Shown: one piece after another, positions 37,064 to 50,295 of the stretch
Position numbering within the stretch: position 1 is the stretch's first letter
How the letters are laid out: each line of letters begins with the position of its first letter
From: Stratiolaelaps scimitus
Taxonomy: Eukaryota > Arthropoda > Arachnida > Mesostigmata > Laelapidae
Assembly (NCBI GenBank): GCA_019614645.1
Contig: JABWDB010000069.1
Span: 1,208,997 to 1,272,996, forward strand
Length of the DNA stretch: 64,000 nucleotides
Reading direction: 5' to 3'
Position numbers and translations under genes: made by a program
Notes under the pieces: generated by a model
Seen by the model: only the letters and a program-made list of their open reading frames with translations
Databases searched by the model: none
What the model was told of the DNA's origin: nothing

Positions 37064-40012
37064 TTCTCGATTTATTGTATACTTTAAGCGGTATAATCAT
37101 ATGGGACAAGAGCATACCTTCATATAATAAGCACTTTAATAAACCTGATAAGCCGAGTGTATAGGCTGGATAACGAGCTGCTGAATTACAACAATGATTT
37201 AAGATGATGATTATGATTCTGATGATAACGTTAACTGGTTAAACGAAACACTGATCGATGAACATATGATTGATTCGAGGCTGCCGAAACCACTAATACT
37301 TAATTTTCATGTTGACGAGTTGATAACATGATCAGGGAATGGACTACATTGGTAGATGTTAACAGGTGTTAAATGTTGGAGTGCTATAATTGATAATGTT
37401 ATAGCTGAGCGCTCTTTCAGGCTATACACAGTCACATGCTATTATTTGTTATCTAAATTAGTTTAGGCTACACAAGGCAAGTATTCCTTGTCACGTACTA
37501 AGCTCGTTTAACTCAAGTAACTCAATTTCCTGGCTGTGAGCAACTCGTCCTGCCTTAACTCCCATCACGATCGATATCAACTTTCATAGACGGCATCCAA
37601 TTAACCAATGCTCTAATATGTGAACACAGAGAAAGTTGATTACTCCATCGTTACATTCATGACGACACAGTTTACTTGTACACCCGATCCCCATATAAAA
37701 ACGTTCACTAATATGTGCCACTAGTAATTTTCAACGCGTTAACACTCTTCTACATTATGATGTAGAACGTTTGTACCGGCCTTACACAGTCATCATACAA
37801 TGTGTTGTCGGTCCACTTCACAAATATCATTATCGCCCATCGCAGCATCTCTATGGGTCATCATCGATTTAATATTTTCTACCAAGCTAAGAAAGCTAAA
37901 GCTCTCTGCGTCGCTGGTGCGTGAGCCTTTCGTCTATGTCCATCTGACCGTCTGTCTGTAAGTATGTTGTTTGTTTGTTTGTGTCTGTGTTTCTGTGAGT
38001 GTGTGAGAGAGTTTGTGCGTCGAGAGCTTTGGACACGACAGAGGCAAGGCGTTTCTAGTCGTGGAACTAGTCGAACTTTCAGAACAGAAACGGCCGGCTT
38101 TTGTACTACTATGAACAGGAGAGAAATAGAAGGAAAGCGAGGGAGGGAGGGAGGTCATCGAAAAGTCGATGGATTTTCGAGCGACAGCTTTTGTAGTGCT
38201 GGTGGTGGTGGTATAGCTTGGTCGTCTGTTGGTCCGCTGGAGAAACTCTTCGAAAAGGATCCAATGAGAAGATTAGGGTCACACACCAACACACGCATAC
38301 AGGGATGACAAAGTTTGTATTTATTATTATAGTAGCAGTAGCAGTCGCGTGGAGCGCAGCCACGGGCCGGAAACAACAACGACAGCAACGGTTGCTAGCA
38401 ACAACAATAATAGTGGTGTCAGCAAAACAACAACAACAAGAAGCAAACATGTCAACAATAGGATAGATGATACGACGACAACTTGGCCGAAAGGCTGTTG
38501 TTGGTCGGCCTGTCTCTTTACGTCGTACGTATTATATATACGTATACACAAGTGAATGAAGTACGTCGCAGATGTGTTCTTACCATTGGCTGGTGTCATA
38601 ATTGTCCTGTGAGGTTTAACGGTAATATTTCGATTCATTCCCGCTAGCTACATTTGCCAGAGTGTTTTAATTGTAGGCGAACCTCAGCGTCAGAAACTGT
38701 AGTAATCACTTAATTAATTCTCGAAAGGTAGCTCTATAGTAGAATTCGAGTGGGGTGTATCTCGGTCCCTCAGCGTTTCAAGAGAGTATACGATTGGCAT
38801 TAATAAATAGTTCGTAAAAGTAAATTTTACGAGTAAATTGATATTGTTTTAAAAGTAGCTTTTTTTGTTGTTTATTTTGTAAATTTTCATGTTTTAAAAG
38901 TAAATTTTACATGTTACAACTAACATTTAATGTTTAATGCCTCTCGCCTATATCTGCCACATCTACTGCAATATTGAGTTTGCCTATCCATTTCTTGTTT
39001 TTTTTTTTTGCTCAAACGAAATCTCATAATGCCACGATTTGACAAAGTAATTATCATTGTCATAATGGGAAATGGCCATCCACGTAAGTATAGCCGACAT
39101 GGCCTTAGAAAAGGGATGGACAAGCGCAGCATGTTCAACACCAAAATAATTTTCTATACTCTTGCGCACTTGTACGGATAATCTCTGCTGTGTTTGTTGT
39201 ACGCAATCCGTTTATGACCGGCTGATTCGAATTTCGATGCTGACCCGGACCGACAGCAGAAGCAGCAGATTCTCGGAGACACCGACACCGGCACCAGACC
39301 AGATGATGCGATCCCTGGGAACGCCAAGCAATCATCAACACACACACACACACACCATTGTTGACAGCCACAACAAAAACAGCCTCAATAACGACAACTG
39401 CAAAAGCGACATCTGTAGGGAGGATTGCGCTCGAATGGAGGGTGGTGGTGGTGGCGATCGACGATTGCGGGCGGTAACCGTTTGTTTCACATTGGCATTT
39501 ACCTCTTACTCCTTGGCTCTTCTTGCGGACAACGTGAATTTGTTGACAAATCTATTTCATCGTCGTCGTCGTTATTTTTTTCTTCTCGCGGACGAGAAAC
39601 TGTCAAAAAGCGTCATCGTGACATTTGCAACCGCAAGCTAAGAGCATAGACATGGTGGCGGGTGGCGGAGTTTGGGGCCGAGTCGAGCCGATGATGATGA
39701 TGATAATGATGAAGAAAAAGGAGAATAGAACAGAACAAAAAAAAAGTAGCATCGGTGGGGCAGCTTCTCTGAAGTGTCACAAGTGAACGCCACAGGTGAA
39801 GTGATGAGTTGTTTCCGAACAGGTGGCACACACCAGAAAGGCTTGAAAGGAAAGAGTCAAGTGGATAATGCCAGGAGGGAAAACTAACAAGAAGAAAAGC
39901 TGAAAACCAACAACACAGGAGACGAACATGAGTCGTTAGATGTGTGTGTGTATCTATCGCGGCGGTTGACAGGGCGCGGCGCGGCATACCGTTAGTATTG
40001 GACTATAATACT

Positions 40013-40047
<35 letters not shown>

Positions 40048-42602
40048 TGTACTGAATACTGGTCTTTTTTCTCTCTCTCTCTCTCGTTCGAACGGTGTCG
40101 ACGTCAATTTTGTAGTGCCACACAGGTTGAAAGATCAGTCTTTGGCTAGGAAAATCATAATCAGAACGAACATTTGTGTCCCTCAAGAGGGTCTGAGAAA
40201 GTGAGCAAGTGAGAGTAAGTTTTGCGAAACTGAAAGTTTCTGACTGATTCAATACCCCGGGGAACGAAAATCAGAACCGATAGAGACTAAGATACGTCAT
40301 CATCAGAATCCGAACAACTCATCGAATTTATGATGTTTACCTTTAGTTCTTATTTAAACATACGAATGTTGTTAAACCCTTTGGCACTAAAACATTCGCT
40401 GTGTTTCCAGATACAAATAATTCCTCTGTCTAAGTTAACGGAAAATGATTAGTTGTGTTCCCGGACCTTTTCAGCCATTTCTGTTATCTATATTGTACCT
40501 CTATTGTTCTTGTAGTTGTGATAAAAGCGGCCAATTGCTCAATGCGGTTCGCGGGAGTATATTGTCAAGACTTATTGTAAGGGCAGAGGGCAACCGTTGA
40601 GCAAAGGTGGGAAAAATGGTAGCAAATTTAGGCACAAATAGGTAAAACTCAAATTAAACACTCTCCATTATGAATGGAAACACCTATGACCCTATAACGT
40701 TGGGTACAGAGATGGATCATTATAAAGAAGGTTTGTACATACTCGTAAATTGGAGACGCGTCGCCTTTAAATGTCGATCGACGAGGGAGGAAGTGAATAC
40801 CATACCAAAATTAACTAAATTTGACAATATAGATAAACGTACATATGTTTGTATTGGTTAACATCTTCCCATGCTAATGAGTGCAATGTTTGATCTGACT
40901 GTAACGGCTACCAGAGCTGGTATAAATGTCTTACCTAAATTCATAGCTAAGAAACAATTTGTGTAAATGACTTATTTCCTTGGAGAGTTACCCCTCGAGC
41001 CCTACGTGAGTGGTGGTAGCTCATTCACAACATATGACTTCTTCTTCTTCTTGACAAACACATGGCAGCCAACTCACATATTGTTAAACCGACCTTTGAA
41101 ATAAAGCGTTAATTATTAGTAATGGGTCAGTACAAAATTACTAAATGCACAACCAAGGCTTTCATGCTATAATATGTGTACTACTGAGTATACATAAGGC
41201 AACGTTCATTTTTGTTAATGTGAGAATTATTATTCATTTCGGAAATCTAGATGTATCCCAGCCAGTGAAATTTAATATGTCACTATTTGATAATTGTTAC
41301 AACAGATTATACACCGTTGTGTATTTACAGTGTCAGTCAGATGACAAACCTGTACTCGGTTTGTGACTAATCAAATGAAAGATGCCTGTATAAGATAGGG
41401 AACTATAAGAGCGGCGAAGAACTATATGGGATGACAAAGGCCAGGAACAACACTGCGCATACTTGGCTAAGGTGGGATTGGAAATTCAACTGGAAATGTC
41501 GTTCAAGAATGAACTTAAAATAATGATTAAGTGAACGTCTAGCGGAGTACGGCTGGAAACCGGACAGGAGCTAAGGAATAAATAAATTCTATATAGGAAT
41601 TATTCAATAAAATGAGCAGACTGTTACGAAAGCTGATTCATGAAGCGGACGAACCGCTAATCGACAGTTCAATCATGATATGTATTGCACTTAACGGCTC
41701 GGCTCTATAGGGGTACCATAAATGATATATATAGTATAAGCGGCCTTACGAATGGGTCGAAATGATCGAAATTGTAACTTAGTCACATTGATTGATTGAA
41801 ATATTATATTAAGCCAGTCAGATGAAGTGCAGATGAGATCGTACTTGCTGCAGGTCCCTGGGGACTCCCTTGGGGAACCCTATAATTAATTATCTAAGAA
41901 GAGGACAGAAGACCCTAGACTTCAATCAGTTGGGTACAGATATATATAATATATATATATATATATGCGACAGGATATCACAGTCAAATTAATTGTGCCA
42001 TTTGATCAGCTTGTCATTTCCTTCTCTATGTATTAATTTGGAATACAAATGAGCAGAGTAAATCCAAACCTTTGCCGTTTATTATCTTGACTCGTCCTGA
42101 ATATGTATATATGCGTCTCTTATATCAAGGAAATAATCGAGCAAGAATCAATCCTAAAGCTGGTTCATTTGTATATTCAATTTCATTAATTTTACTACTC
42201 TAACGAACGTTATTCATGTCGAATTTGAGATATAATTGCTGTGCTTGTCCAATGAATGAGATAGATAGCTAATCAGTATTTCGGTACAGTGGCACGTTTC
42301 TAAGGTCACACGTTTCGACAACGAAACTCGCTTGATTGCTCGCCGTTGTCATTTCAAAGTGTAGCGTAGAACAGTATCTTTTGGTTGGTTGAGCCATCGG
42401 GAACAAGCGAGTCCTCCACCCAACGTGGTCGTCCTCACATTGTAGTTCACAGAATTCGGATGTTACTCGGTGGAAAAGTGGGGGATTGTGCGATTTTGTT
42501 ACCTCCCAACATACCAAAGTATAGTGATCACCGGTAGCTGCCATGTGGATATAGCCACAACAGCAACGGCGGATAGCTTAAAGCTGTCCTGTCAACAGTG
42601 GT
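37064..42602. other. Intergenic sequence, repeats, no firm gene
   Basis: AT-rich DNA with GA, TA (40016-40046), CA and CAA runs. An open frame at 39162-39641 (+) contains a hydrophobic segment after a Gly run, but its frame is set by GGT/GTC repeats and I cannot support it as a gene. Confidence 0.4.
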
Positions 42603-42651
42603 CTCCTCGTTCGCTCAATCGCCCGCATCGAGCGATTGGGCGAGCGAGGAG
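42603..42651 (+). ncRNA. Hairpin with 20-nt arms (G-U pairs on + transcript)
   Basis: CTCCTCGTTCGCTCAATCGC (42603-42622) pairs with 42632-42651 over 20 positions around a 9-base loop. The two non-Watson-Crick positions are T opposite G, which are G-U pairs if the + strand is transcribed but A-C mismatches if the - strand is. That asymmetry hints at a + strand RNA hairpin. It is shorter than a normal pre-miRNA; a chance palindrome remains possible. Confidence 0.25.
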
Positions 42652-42986
42652 ATGTTCTTCGGTATGGACCAATACCGACGATGGTTTTGACTTCGTGATG
42701 AGCTCAATCTATCATCTCTCCATCCCCCGATGAATGAATGAATGAATCGGTGCCACGCGAACGAGGAACGCCACAAAAAAAACCAACAAAAATGATTTGA
42801 CCAATTCCACCGAAAAAGAGAAAGAAGAAGAAGAAGAAGAACCCAGCGAACCGTCAACTGTACTTCAAACGTATTTTCTGCTATGTTCCAGATGTCATTG
42901 TGTTCATGTGTACGGGTGATATTTCATCGGGCATTTCGATGACACGACCGCGGAGAAGTCAAATCGAGACGAATTTCGAATAACTC

Positions 42987-43695
42987 TTATTTTCTTTCTT
43001 TCTTTGTTGTACGTATTTCCCGCCACAATGACTGTCCTACAAAAAATAATGTACGCACCGATGCGTCGTCGCCGCCGCCGCCGTCATCGTCATTGTTGTT
43101 GTTGTTATTCGGTGTGGCGGATAGCTTTGTTATGCAGGCTGCTGATTGTAGCTTAACTATTGTCTGATCTATTTGGTGGAGAAGAATTCGCTGAAATGAG
43201 TGTTGTACAGTTGTCGCCTGTTCCATTTTCTTCAAAGCGAGGTCTTTTGAACAATTTGGTGCCTCCTCTAAAGTCACACCGTTCCGCACATTGGTTTCAG
43301 CTGCTGCTGCTGAGTCATGACTATTGGAACACCACATATAGTTAACGTACTGAACACGATATCGCTTGAAGGCATCAACAATGTATGCTTGCTCAAGTTT
43401 GTAAAGTTTTCTACCGGGCAATCGCTACTATTTGATGAATAATGATGTTGCGTAATAATGCTAATCAAGCTACTTATGGTTATTTTGTGGCAACTACGTT
43501 TCATGTCAATGTTATTTCGACTATTAATGTATTGTCCGTTTCGAGAAGATATCAAGAGATTTGAATATCCGTTACACGCGTTGTTATGAATAAACACCAC
43601 ATGCACATTTTTATTGTACACATATTCATTGAAGAGCTGAGGCGATGCTTCGACCTCCAAGAAACTGAGGTCTACCGATGCTTCATCAGCAACTA
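42987..43695 (-). pseudogene. Possible decayed packaging-type ATPase of a Polinton/adintovirus-like element
   Basis: The - strand frame next to the mariner insertion carries pieces resembling the C-terminal half of the packaging-type (A32/HerA-FtsK-like) ATPases of Polinton-like elements: a Walker-B-like hydrophobic strand with acidic residues (VADEASVD), LFNEYVYNKNVHVVFIHNN, a later SSRNGQYINSRNN, and in another frame LPGRKLYKLEQAYIVDAF. Order and spacing match the family layout, but key residues of Walker B and the finger region are altered and a frameshift separates the parts. No Walker A is visible. Asn/Asp/Gly repeats follow. Similarity is judged by eye and is weak. Confidence 0.33.
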
Positions 43696-44390
43696 TTAGG
43701 CTGTCCCCTTCAAACTGTCCGACCATTCGAATGGCGCACAATCCGAACTACGCGATACAATGCGTTCATTCTTGGAGTGGGTACGCGGCGTGAACGTGGC
43801 TTCCTTTCGAACACTGAGTGGTTTCGATACGATCAGAAAGATAGATGCTGCAGCAAAAAGTTCAAATTCCCATAAAAATCAACGGGAGAACATCAAGTTT
43901 TTGTTTCTCCAAGGACACCCTCCACCTGAAATCCATCGGCAATTAGTGAAGGCGTACGGTAGGTCTGCCTCATGCCTGCGAACGGTGCGAAGTTGATGCA
44001 AGCGATTTAACAGTGGAGATTTGGACACTGATGACCACCGAGGCGGGGACCACAAATCAGGTGCAACGAGGGACGAACGGATTGACAGAATCAAGGCAGC
44101 TTTTGAGCAAACTAGAGCTTGGTTTATGAGGTCTTTGTCGGCTGAAACTGGGATTCCTCGGGTGACATGTCATAAAATTGTCACCAATATACTGAAGATG
44201 AAGAAAATCAATGCAAAATGGGTTCCCCATATACTGAGTGCTGAGCAGATGAAAATGCGTGTGGAGTGTTCGACATCTAATTTGAAGACTTATACGCCTC
44301 TAACTCATACCAAAATATCTTTGACTTAACTAATTTGGTTCAAAAGTTATTGGCATTTATCGAGCGGACAGTTTGAAGGGGACAGCCTAA
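43696..44390 (+). mobile_element. mariner deletion derivative with intact termini, HTH half of transposase only
   Basis: Perfect 26-bp terminal inverted repeats starting TTAGGCTGTCCCC lie at 43696-43721 and 44365-44390, each flanked by TA (43694-43695 and 44391-44392), the mariner target duplication. Inside, one + frame from 43760 to 44329, broken by a single TGA at 43994, encodes the N-terminal DNA-binding part: NIKFLFLQGHPPPEIHRQL, YGRSASCLRTV, then RIKAAFEQTRAW, LSAETGIPRVTCHKI and INAKWVPHILSAEQMKMRVE, the paired helix-turn-helix plus linker layout of mariner transposases. The entire DD34D/DDE catalytic part is deleted. At 695 bp it is half the usual ~1.3 kb. It is non-autonomous but its ends look mobilisable. 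Confidence 0.93.
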
Positions 44391-44392
44391 TA

Positions 44393-44860
44393 CATATAAA
44401 CCTAGGTTTTCAGACTGACTCTCAGAAAACATTTAACGTCCACGATACTGCGTTTTTAGCATTGCTTCGTAAGGCGACTATAAACTGAAAATAGCCAACA
44501 TCGACCCAGATTTTTATCGATGCCGAAGACGTTGATTGAACTTGCCTGGAAATGAACGCGGCAGAACTAACCGTCACATTCTCACCCGATACACAGCCCC
44601 TGGCTTTCATCATATCATTATCTGTCAGACACCCGGCCACTATGATCCAAGGGACCGACTGTCTCTGCCGAGGATGTGAACGAACCTGCATCAATGCCAA
44701 GATGATGACACCAGTGCCCAAGGCCCATCACTTCACTCCCTCAATGCAATGGCGCCCTTGTAAATTGTTGATTTTCGATATATCTCCACAACACAGCAGT
44801 ACATAATGTTCTGACAATCGTTCATAGTAATATTTTAATTTTAGCCTATTATATTTTATA

Positions 44861-44895
<35 letters not shown>

Positions 44896-47065
44896 TCTGA
44901 GATAGTGTTTCCGGGACTGGGTCATTCTAAGCGAACAACGTTTTAGTAGTATTATACTTATCAGATTAGTTCCTTCTTTAAAGATTATTTTTTAGACTCA
45001 TTTGCCGGCTACTAAATGACACCGCTCAGTATCTTGCTTCTGATTGAATTCCCATAGATCTTTCCTCTAATTTGATATTATAGCTTCATTTTCTAGTTCC
45101 CACAGAACTGGCGCCAAATAGCGCTCGTCCAGTGTTGTATGCACAGATAAATATTGTGTTCACTCGAAAACTCGATCGAAATCAGCAGCAGATGACAGGA
45201 TAAACGCGAGCAAGAACGCATTTAACAGGCGAACTATTATTATTATTATTATTATAGAAGTATATTCTTGTATCCTCGTTTTCTCGACACTTGCAGGGTA
45301 TCGTCTCAGCTCGAGGCTATCCATGTCATGTTCGAGATAATTGCCATTATTCGCGCCTACTGTTACGATCGAAGGCGACACCGCCGCTGCGAGAAATAAT
45401 ACAACGATAATGTCTGCTGCTGCTGCTGCTGCGATTTCTATCACTAGGCAGAGAGATTGAAAGAGACGGTAGTGTACCATCCTTGTAGTGATCCATAAAA
45501 TGGTGATGATGATGATGATAACTGCTGTAGCTGGTGATACCGCTCGTAGCCGGGATGGGGTGAGCGTGTAAATTTGCGAGTCAAGTGATTGACGAAGCGA
45601 AATGAAGGGTTTCAACAGTTGTTTCTGCTACTACTACTACTGCTGCCGCTGCTGCTGCTGCCTTCGCTTCAGATCCAGCTTGTGCTCCCAATCCTGAGAC
45701 AAATTCATCTTTTTTCGCTTGTCCCTATTTGTACTGAGACAGATACATTCAGCAGGCGGTTGCTTTACAACACCCGCTTTGCTTCTAGCCCGTATTGCCT
45801 CACTGCATCTGACAGCAGCAGCAGCAGCAGCCGCCGATCGAATTGATCGACAGTTGACAGCTGCGGCGCAATGCGTACGATAAACTACTGAATAGCTACC
45901 AAATGCGAGCGGAATTGAACGGGGTTCTTCGGACCACCAATGTGTGGAGTCGTCGAGTTGAATGAGATACGCGTCAGGACATCAATGAAGCGGTCGTGTC
46001 TCGAGCGTCGTTAAACGGATCCGCGGTCACATCGGAATTCACCAGAAATTCGTACTGGTATTCAAACAGATGAATACACAGATGTCTAAGTGTAAAGCTA
46101 TGGATTGCCCGACTAGAATGAACAAGCGAACAAAACGCCATTGCATAACATTGGCTCGTTAGAGTCTGATGAGGTAGTCTGTCATTCTCACTCATGTTTT
46201 AGATGTAACCTACTAACGGCGTCAGTGTCTTATATATGGATGTATGTATATGATAGTAACTAGTCAACAGCGTTGTGAATGTCACTACTACGGTACCTTA
46301 CTGTTGATGGAGTGCATGTACTCGGTCGCTCACCTGTGTCGTGAGTCTGCGGTTACTCATGATTATGTAAGAGATTTGATATGATTGCTTTCCAGCTACC
46401 ACCAAAACAATAGAGTGCAGCCTGCGTTGGCGCTTGCGGTCTCGGTCAAGGATTTTGCCAATCATCGACTGATGCAGCCCTGTATTTCCAAATAGCCTTC
46501 CGGACTGCTGAGCATACCTCGCAAGGTTGAAGTTTCTGGATTGAATTTATATCAGCCGATGGTCTCAATGGATTTAGACACAGAAGCAACGTGACCCTAG
46601 TTTATTGTCGATATTTAAAGTGAGTTGTTATAAGTGTGAGTTAAAGGTTTGCTGGTGACAATAGCGATGTTCTTGATCAACCATGATAACTTGGTTTATG
46701 TCATGGCTGGGCTTAAAAGCAAAATGGAAGCTATAATACTTAAAAGCTAAGTACAATAGATGCAGTTAAAAAAATACAATGAAATCTCACATTTTGTAAG
46801 GTTACATACACTTAGAATTGAAATACAAACTTACCTGGATGCCTTTCGTTCCCATATCAGGCAAGCGAATTCCTAATAAGCGAATTCCTAATAAGCGAAT
46901 TCCTCCTTTTCTATGCTTAATTGTTCTTAATCATTTGATCAAAAACGTCTGCTCCAATTTTCTGTGAGATTAATAATACCGAGCAATTAACAACAATTAT
47001 GCTCAGTTGTCACATCCTAGTCAACAACAGGGAACGAAAAATGCATGTAATAAGATCATTAAGTC

Positions 47066-47104
<39 letters not shown>

Positions 47105-47990
47105 GCAGCCTATATATCATACAGACAAGATAAAAAATAGTAGGCTTATTATTGAAGCAGAAACGGGATTTAAACAGGCTAAGGGTTATCCATATTTTTG
47201 CAAATATATGTTGATAGCATTTATTATAATGTGTTTATCATTCAATAACGATGGCGTCACAACACGGATCACGTTATGTCCATGAATGGTTAAGAGCTCC
47301 TTGCTATTATTGATCATTTGACGTGGTTCGCTTATGTATGCTTTCGTATATACTATGTATGTATGATACATTGACGAGTTCCAACAATAGCGCTTACAGA
47401 AGCTGAACGAAACTAAGAAACTGAGAGAATCGTCCAACAATCATAACCATGGTATTCGTCATCCATCCGAACGCCAAAATGTTTCTCATTGCTTCTGTAA
47501 TGAGATTCACGCCGAACACATTGCGCCCAATGAACGCAACGATATTATATGTTTGGAACTTAGAGTATGGATGAGTGTCAAGTCTGGTTTGCTCGTAGAG
47601 TTGCATGTTTCAGTTTGGAAATTGACTTTGGTAGCCAGACACTGAATTACAAGCTTTGTCAGATAAAAAAACTGCAAAAAAAATGTAAGTGGGTAAAAAA
47701 CTGAAGGGAGCTCAGCAACATTTTTTAATCATTGGTAAGTGTTTACGCAACTGCGAAGAATTCGTGATACGAGGCTATCATTGTACAACAATAAACGGAT
47801 TTCAAGTAGCCGTTTTTTGGTGCACTTTACACTTTTAATTTCGAAAACAGTAACCCTACTTTCAAGTGTAAAAGTATCCCCGCCTATGCAAACGGATGTA
47901 AGTAGATAGCTGTTATACACAAGGTAGGTATATCATTATTAAAAACAAAACCTTTTTAGGTCAATCTGTACATGATAAAACGCATACACT
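44393..47990. other. Intergenic sequence, no firm gene
   Basis: Contains (TA)n at 44864-44893, (AAT)n at 47070-47103, CTG/CAG runs around 45410-45830 that create false Ala/Leu frames, and the tandem repeat at 46863-46904. A - strand frame near 46395-46540 has a basic helix-like segment (GKILDRDRKRQRRLH), but I cannot assign it. Confidence 0.4.
46863..46904. repeat. 15-bp tandem repeat, 2.8 copies
   Basis: AAGCGAATTCCTAAT at 46863-46877 and 46878-46892, then 12 bases of a third copy. Exact units. Confidence 0.95.
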
Positions 47991-47999
47991 AGGTCTATT

Positions 48000-50295
48000 C
48001 TCCGACGTAGACATTCTCATGCCAATCAGGTTTAGGCTTCCTGCATCTCCTTTGAAGATCAACGGCTCAGTAGTTTCTCATACCTCTGCTATCTCTGAAG
48101 CTCCCAACGAAAACTTCTTGTCTTGCGTCGAAATCGATCCGTACCGTGAGACTTTGTATATCATTCCCTCTACCTTCCCTTTTACACCGCTATCTCGTTT
48201 CTCCTTCACATATTACCATCCTGACAGGATCGGATATGTCCCCTCGAATTGTAACCCGTCTTCTTCTGTTGTCGACCAGATTCTGGCCCTGGTCTTGCGC
48301 AATTCTGCTAGACAACTTTCCATTCCCGTGTCGATAGTGGTCAATCTCTGCATTGAACAGGGCTAACTCCCTGACGCTCTCAAACCTTACCGCATCACTC
48401 CAATCTTCAAAGGGGGCGAAAAGCAGGTGTGCGAGAACTCGAGACTGATTGCAGTATCCTCCCCCTTGGAAAACTCGTCGAGTGATTTCTCCTCGATCAG
48501 TTGAGTTCCTTTCTCGCCGAACACAATATCCTCTCCCAAGACCAGTTCGGCTTCCGCAAGCAGTGTAACACCACCCTCCCGATAGTACGCCTATCTCTAA
48601 ATCTCTACGTAGAGCAAAGGACTCCGGTTAGCACTCGCTGGTAGTCCTACTCTACTTGCGTACGGCTTTTCACTCTGTCAGCCCGATTCTTCTCCTCAAG
48701 AAACTCCGCGCTTATAATATCACCTATGATGCCGCGAACCTTGTACAGTCTTTCATGTTGCATCGTGGTCAGCGCGTCGCCTTGTCAAGCGTGCTTTCTT
48801 CCATTAAGCAATTTAGCTAAAGAATTCCCCAGGGAGGCTTTCTAAGCCTCACACTTTTTTCTATATTTATCAATGATATAGCCAATGTCCGTCAGCATTG
48901 CAATGTCCTCGTCTACGCAGGCGATACCTCTCTATACTAAATGGTAATGATCCTAACGAACTGATCGGCGAAGTCAACGAAGATTTTCTTGCACTGGCAA
49001 CCAGGCTTGAACTAAACTGCCTCTCCCTCAATGTTTCCAAGTCTAGGTTCTTACACATTCGCCTCCACTCTTAGTTCTTCTGGTATTATCGAGTGTGCGA
49101 TAAATCTTCGAGGCACGGTAACCCGTTTCCTAGGAACTCTTTTCGACGATCAACGCACAGGAACAGCGCATCTCTCTAGTCTCACACCAAAATTGGCAGG
49201 TGTCGTAACTGGCGTTAATCGGGTTCATAGGTTCCTAGAGCCTAGCTGCTGCCTACTTCTGTATCATGCCTTTTTTACATCTAGAATGTCCTATGGTCTT
49301 GAATATTTCTGTCTCACATATGCCAATCAAATCACGCCGATTCTCGTTCTCCAAAAACGCGACCTCACAGCCATTTTTCGCACCTCTACCCTCGAATCCT
49401 CAACAGTAATTTTCATTTCGAGTAACAATTTATCTTTCTCTATTCATATTCATTTTACCTACTGCTGTTGTCTTAAGTTCAGAACTATCCATGGGTTCAC
49501 ATTGGCGGCCTAGTTGTCTCCTCGAATAACACTCCGGGCAGTGCCACACTAACCTATTATTACTGGCGCCTCGTAAAATAAACGCAGGTCGCAATACCTT
49601 TGCAGTGCATGGTTCTCTCCTTTGAAACTGGCTCCCTGTTCGCATCCGCTCGTTAAACACATCCGTGCTCCAATTCAAATTTGTACTAAAAAACATCTCC
49701 TTGAAGAGGGAGATAAATTTGTTTTCTAGACAGATGTCCTCCTGGGCCACTGCACTATCCTTTCATTCACGATACATCTTAAAGTTCCCCCTTACTCTCG
49801 TAATTTGATTACATTCATTCCAATAATCTAACCAGTACCTTATACTTTTACCGATATAAATCTTACACTTCATATCCAACTAAGTCGTTACTACTGACAG
49901 AATGGCGTGCCAGAAAAAACATGATGAAAGCAACATGTTTTTTTAATTAATTTTTATTCTCCTACACCTTCAATCTAGGTCTCGTCTTTGCAGTTCGTGG
50001 TTAGCGTTTCATGTTCACGCCATCAGTCTCCCGCAAAATATTAGTCTCTCTTGTTATAGAAATGTTCTAATCTCTATCTTGTTCTTCTATACAATTGGCG
50101 TGGCTAGCATGTTTTGTAAGTGGCTCTTGTTTATGCCACAAAACTGTCTACAATCAACTTTTGTACTCCACTTTGCCCCCGCCGAGACTCTGGCTCATGG
50201 ACATATTCACTAATATACCTAAATGTTGTTTACACACGTGGCCTGGGGACTTGGCCCCTTGTTCTAATAGTAAACATTAATAATAACAATAATTT
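48000..50295 (+). mobile_element. Decayed CR1/L2-like non-LTR retrotransposon
   Basis: Reverse-transcriptase blocks follow in order across several frames: PDALKPYRITPIFKGGEKQ (about 48370-48425), LSQDQFGFRKQCNTT (48525-48575), YLRTAFHSVSPILLLKKL (48655-48708), IPQGGF..LTLFSIFINDIA (48820-48890), a degenerate catalytic box VYAGD (YADD in active elements, about 48911), then thumb-region sequence 49100-49390 (LLYHAFFTSRMSYGLEYF, LQKRDL) and a C-terminal tail (LPVRIRSLNTSVLQF near 49630). At least five stops or frameshifts break it. The 3' end near 50,295 finishes in AAT-like short repeats rather than poly(A), as in CR1/L2-group elements. 5' part (endonuclease) is missing or unrecognisable. Confidence 0.82.

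Noticed and set aside
39162..39641. 159-codon + frame with a hydrophobic stretch resembling a first membrane span of claudin-like proteins
   Set aside because: The Gly, His and Arg runs are translated simple repeats, the start codon is not ATG, and the similarity is to generic hydrophobicity.
42269..42544. 91-codon - strand frame with ATG and varied composition
   Set aside because: No family, signal peptide, or exon borders recognised; length is within what chance allows in 64 kb.
45160..45615. 151-codon - strand frame with Ile and Ala runs
   Set aside because: Built on ATT and GCT microsatellites; low-complexity translation only.
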